The notes below the pieces were generated by a model. The model had not been told where the DNA came from. It saw only the letters and a list, made by a program, of their open reading frames with translations, and did no database searches. A stretch of 8,873 bases of DNA from Candidatus Nanohaloarchaea archaeon (lineage in GTDB: Archaea; EX4484-52; GLR71): the NCBI GenBank assembly GCA_030594675.1, contig JAUVES010000019.1:1-8873 (forward strand), written 5' to 3'. This document shows positions 6,866-8,873 of this stretch, piece by piece. Position 1 is the first letter of the stretch; every line of letters begins with the position of its first letter. The translations under genes and the position numbers were made by a program.

Positions 6866-6885
6866 ATCAAACAGAAGTGATAAGT

Positions 6886-7467
6886 ATGGAAAACAATATC
6901 CCAAAACCTGTCGGGTCTGCTGTGATAAGATATTCAGGACTTATTTTTGATATTATCCAACAGGATATGCAGATAGGAAATAAGATAAAGATATTTGAAC
7001 TGGCAAGGAGATCACCGGGTGTGCGCGTGATTATTGTGGACGGCAATAAGATGCTTGTCACAAAAGAGTACAGGACAGAGATAAAGGGATGGGACTTCAG
7101 GCTTCCGGGAGGGAAAGTGTTTGATTCTCTTGAAGAATACAGAACTGCTGCTGACAGCGGGAAAGATATGGAAGATTTCGCCCGGGATGCTGCCAAGAAA
7201 GAGGCTCTTGAAGAGACAGGCATTGTCATTGATGATATAAAGTATTTTGCCACTTCAGGTACTGGCGGTCCTACTGTTCTGTGGGATATGTATTATTTTG
7301 TTGCTGATAAATTCCATTTGAGTGACAGCGGGCAGATGCTTGAACCTGGTGAGAACATAACATACGAGTGGATGAACTTTTATGATGTCAAGAAGCTGTG
7401 CCTTGACGGGTCTTTTAAAGAGGACAGGACTGTTGCTAACATACTTAGATTTCTTTATCATGGATGA
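6886..7467 (+). CDS. Nudix hydrolase, ADP-ribose pyrophosphatase-like
   Basis: 193 residues from the ATG at 6886. The open frame runs back to 6718, but that extension is AT-rich, unlike protein, and covers the likely TATA box. The Nudix box is present in a split form. LPGGK (74-78) is followed by an insertion of about 16 residues, then D97-x7-K105-E106-A-L-E109-E110-T-G112-I113. The metal-binding glutamates E106, E109 and E110 are kept. The first Glu of the classic box is Asp97 and the Arg is Lys105, both conservative. P129 lies 16 residues after the box, as in ADP-ribose pyrophosphatases, and KEYR at 60-63 also resembles that group. The enzyme would cut ADP-ribose or a similar nucleoside diphosphate derivative in the cytoplasm with Mg or Mn. 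Substrate choice is inference. Confidence 0.9.
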   Translation: MENNIPKPVGSAVIRYSGLIFDIIQQDMQIGNKIKIFELARRSPGVRVIIVDGNKMLVTKEYRTEIKGWDFRLPGGKVFDSLEEYRTAADSGKDMEDFARDAAKKEALEETGIVIDDIKYFATSGTGGPTVLWDMYYFVADKFHLSDSGQMLEPGENITYEWMNFYDVKKLCLDGSFKEDRTVANILRFLYHG

Positions 7468-7501
7468 TATAAAAGTAAGGATTGTGTTAATGCTTTAAAC
7501 A

Positions 7502-7506
7502 TTTTT
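7502..7506 (+). terminator. Possible oligo-T terminator after the Nudix gene
   Basis: A run of five T lies about 35 bases after the Nudix stop, followed by T-rich sequence. It is consistent with hairpin-less archaeal termination. The 128-base gap to the primase otherwise holds only the primase promoter. Confidence 0.25.
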
Positions 7507-7564
7507 AGGATTCTATTTGTTTGGAGTGTTGATGGGTCTATTATATTTCAGGTCCATAAAAAGA

Positions 7565-7574
7565 CTTAATAAAA
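7565..7574 (+). promoter_or_regulatory. TATA-like box of the primase gene
   Basis: CTTAATAAAA is centred about 26 bases upstream of the ATG at 7596, and no Shine-Dalgarno sequence lies between them. The transcript is probably leaderless. CATAAAAAG at 7555-7563 is an alternative that would leave about 10 bases of leader. Confidence 0.5.
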
Positions 7575-7595
7575 CTATTCAGACAATAATAAGTC

Positions 7596-8873
7596 ATGGA
7601 CAATCAAAAAGTCCCTAAGTGCGAAAGGCCTTCGCCTGAAAAGATAAAGGAGTATTACCTGCGGCCTGAGATTCTTGCGCACCTCTTTTCTGTGTGCGAA
7701 GGTAAGGAGGTTGTGCCTGTATATAATGCTATTCAATATGGGAAAAGGCCCTGTTCTGCGCCGTTTATCGGTGATCTTGAGTTTATGGTTCGCGGGGGCG
7801 CTACATCATTTCACGGGTCTGTGGAGATATGGAAGAATCCTCTTGCTATATCTAATGACTTGCGGAAAGCAGAGCTTGATCCGTTGCGGTCCGGCTGGGA
7901 TTTCATTCTTGATATAGACTGCGATGCAGGATTTGGATATGCACGGGCTACTGCTTTATTGCTTATTGATGCGCTTGAGACTTTTGGAATCAAGAATTAT
8001 TCAGCGAAATTCAGTGGCAGTAGAGGTATACATGTTGCTGTATCGCATAAGTCATTTCCTGAGATGATAAACGGGGTTCGCGTCAGCAACCTTTATCCTG
8101 AACTTCCCAGGCAGATGGTTGGGTTTCTTCGTGCTTTTATACGTAAGGAACTTTGCGAGAAGTTTTTAGAGATTGAACCATCTTCTGCAAAGCTTATGAA
8201 GGGGAATGGGTCTGAGGAGATGAATCCTTATAATATTATAGATGTTGAGGAGAACTGGGGAGTTAGGCACCTGTTCCGTCTTCCTTATTCATTTAATGAA
8301 AAGACATGGCTTGTGAGCAAGCCGCTTGAAAAGGATGATATTTTGAAGTTTAAGTTTGAAGATGCAAAAATGGAGAATGTTACAGGAAATACGGGATTTC
8401 TTGAGAACTGGGCAGAAGATGAAGCAGCAACACTTGTGATGGAAACAATTGACTGGGCAGAGAGACAGGAAGAGATTAAAGCCAGAGAGAGAAAAGGTGT
8501 GCAGGCATATGATGGTAAAAAGTTTGAAGGGCCTGTGAAGAAGATACCTAAAGAGTTTTTCCCGCCATGCATTACTAATATTCTTAAGGGGGTTGAAGAT
8601 GGAAGGAAAAGATCTATATTCATACTTACAAACTTTCTTATGACATGTGGATGGTCTCTTAAAGAAGTTGATGAAGAACTTTCTGAATGGAATAAGAAAA
8701 ATCCGGATCCAATAAAAAATGTGTACATAAAGACACAGTTAAATTATGCTGCGCAGAGGGAGAAGGTGATACTTCCGCCAAACTGCAAGAACAAGGGATA
8801 TTATGAAGACCTGAAAGTGTGCGTGCCTGATGGTTTCTGCCCGAAAATATCAAACCCTGCAACTTATGCTATC
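7596..8873 (+). CDS. One-chain archaeal primase: PriS-like catalytic domain fused to PriL-like Fe-S domain (3' partial)
   Basis: 426 residues are visible; the frame is open to the window edge and little should be missing. Residues about 40-245 are an archaeo-eukaryotic primase domain. The metal-binding pair is D106-x-D108 (ILDIDCD). SGSRGIHV (140-147) is the nucleotide-binding motif with R143 and H146. D216 is the probable third acid, and R224-H-L-F-R-L-P230 matches the PriS IRLP region. After a charged linker (about 275-318), residues 320-426 match the C-terminal iron-sulfur domain of PriL. C325 (PPC), C397 (PPNC), C409 and C415 are placed to bind a 4Fe-4S cluster. It would make RNA or DNA primers in replication without a separate large subunit. 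The PriL N-terminal domain and an obvious PriS zinc knuckle are absent. Nanoarchaeum and pTN2-type primases have this layout, so a chromosomal or an element origin is possible. Confidence 0.88.
   Translation, partial: MDNQKVPKCERPSPEKIKEYYLRPEILAHLFSVCEGKEVVPVYNAIQYGKRPCSAPFIGDLEFMVRGGATSFHGSVEIWKNPLAISNDLRKAELDPLRSGWDFILDIDCDAGFGYARATALLLIDALETFGIKNYSAKFSGSRGIHVAVSHKSFPEMINGVRVSNLYPELPRQMVGFLRAFIRKELCEKFLEIEPSSAKLMKGNGSEEMNPYNIIDVEENWGVRHLFRLPYSFNEKTWLVSKPLEKDDILKFKFEDAKMENVTGNTGFLENWAEDEAATLVMETIDWAERQEEIKARERKGVQAYDGKKFEGPVKKIPKEFFPPCITNILKGVEDGRKRSIFILTNFLMTCGWSLKEVDEELSEWNKKNPDPIKNVYIKTQLNYAAQREKVILPPNCKNKGYYEDLKVCVPDGFCPKISNPATYAI

Noticed and set aside
6718..6885. N-terminal extension of the Nudix frame starting at ATG 6718
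   Set aside because: The extension is dominated by Ile/Leu/Lys/Asn from AT-rich DNA, resembles no Nudix N-terminus, and spans the likely TATA box at 6856-6865. ATG 6886 is better placed.
1..8873. tRNA, rRNA, integrase, transposase, toxin-antitoxin or defence genes
   Set aside because: No cloverleaf-like sequence, conserved rRNA segment or such protein motif was found on either strand, so no mobile or defence island is claimed.

Overview
The window looks archaeal. Three things point there: TATA-like boxes sit about 25 bases upstream of several start codons, with very short or no leaders; there is a Sec11-type (Ser-His-Asp) signal peptidase; and the right edge holds a primase in which an archaeo-eukaryotic catalytic (PriS-like) domain and a PriL-like iron-sulfur domain lie on one chain. 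One-chain primases are known from Nanoarchaeum and other DPANN lineages and from the pTN2-type plasmid primases. A DPANN-like genome, or an element living in one, is therefore my inference and not something the sequence proves.

Left half (2-4901, + strand): four tightly packed genes form one operon whose promoter lies outside the window. All four products look exported. They are rich in N-glycosylation sequons (N-x-S/T), aromatic and beta-strand-like stretches. Genes 2-4 each begin with a short basic segment, a Gly and one hydrophobic helix, as in archaeal class III (type IV pilin-like) signal sequences. Genes 2 and 3 share a G-x-x-F-T-x-D-x-x-L signature at the presumed processing site. The spacing is a 6-base gap, an ATGA overlap and an 11-base gap, so the proteins are probably made together and may form one surface structure.

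Middle (4913-6641, - strand): a Sec11-type signal peptidase I converges on the operon with 11 bases between stop codons. Upstream of it, on the same strand but with its own promoter in between, is an unrecognised HEXXH (gluzincin-like) metalloprotein. It has an internally duplicated N-terminal region and a cysteine-bearing N-terminus, and no signal peptide.

Right (6886-8873, + strand): a Nudix hydrolase of ADP-ribose pyrophosphatase type, then the one-chain primase, which is cut by the window edge. Each has its own TATA-like box. No tRNA, rRNA, insertion sequence or CRISPR array was seen. No gene-free stretch exceeds 300 bases; the longest, 6642-6885, is an AT-rich divergent promoter region.

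The best candidates for something undescribed are the four-gene glycoprotein/pilin-like operon and the duplicated-repeat metalloprotein.
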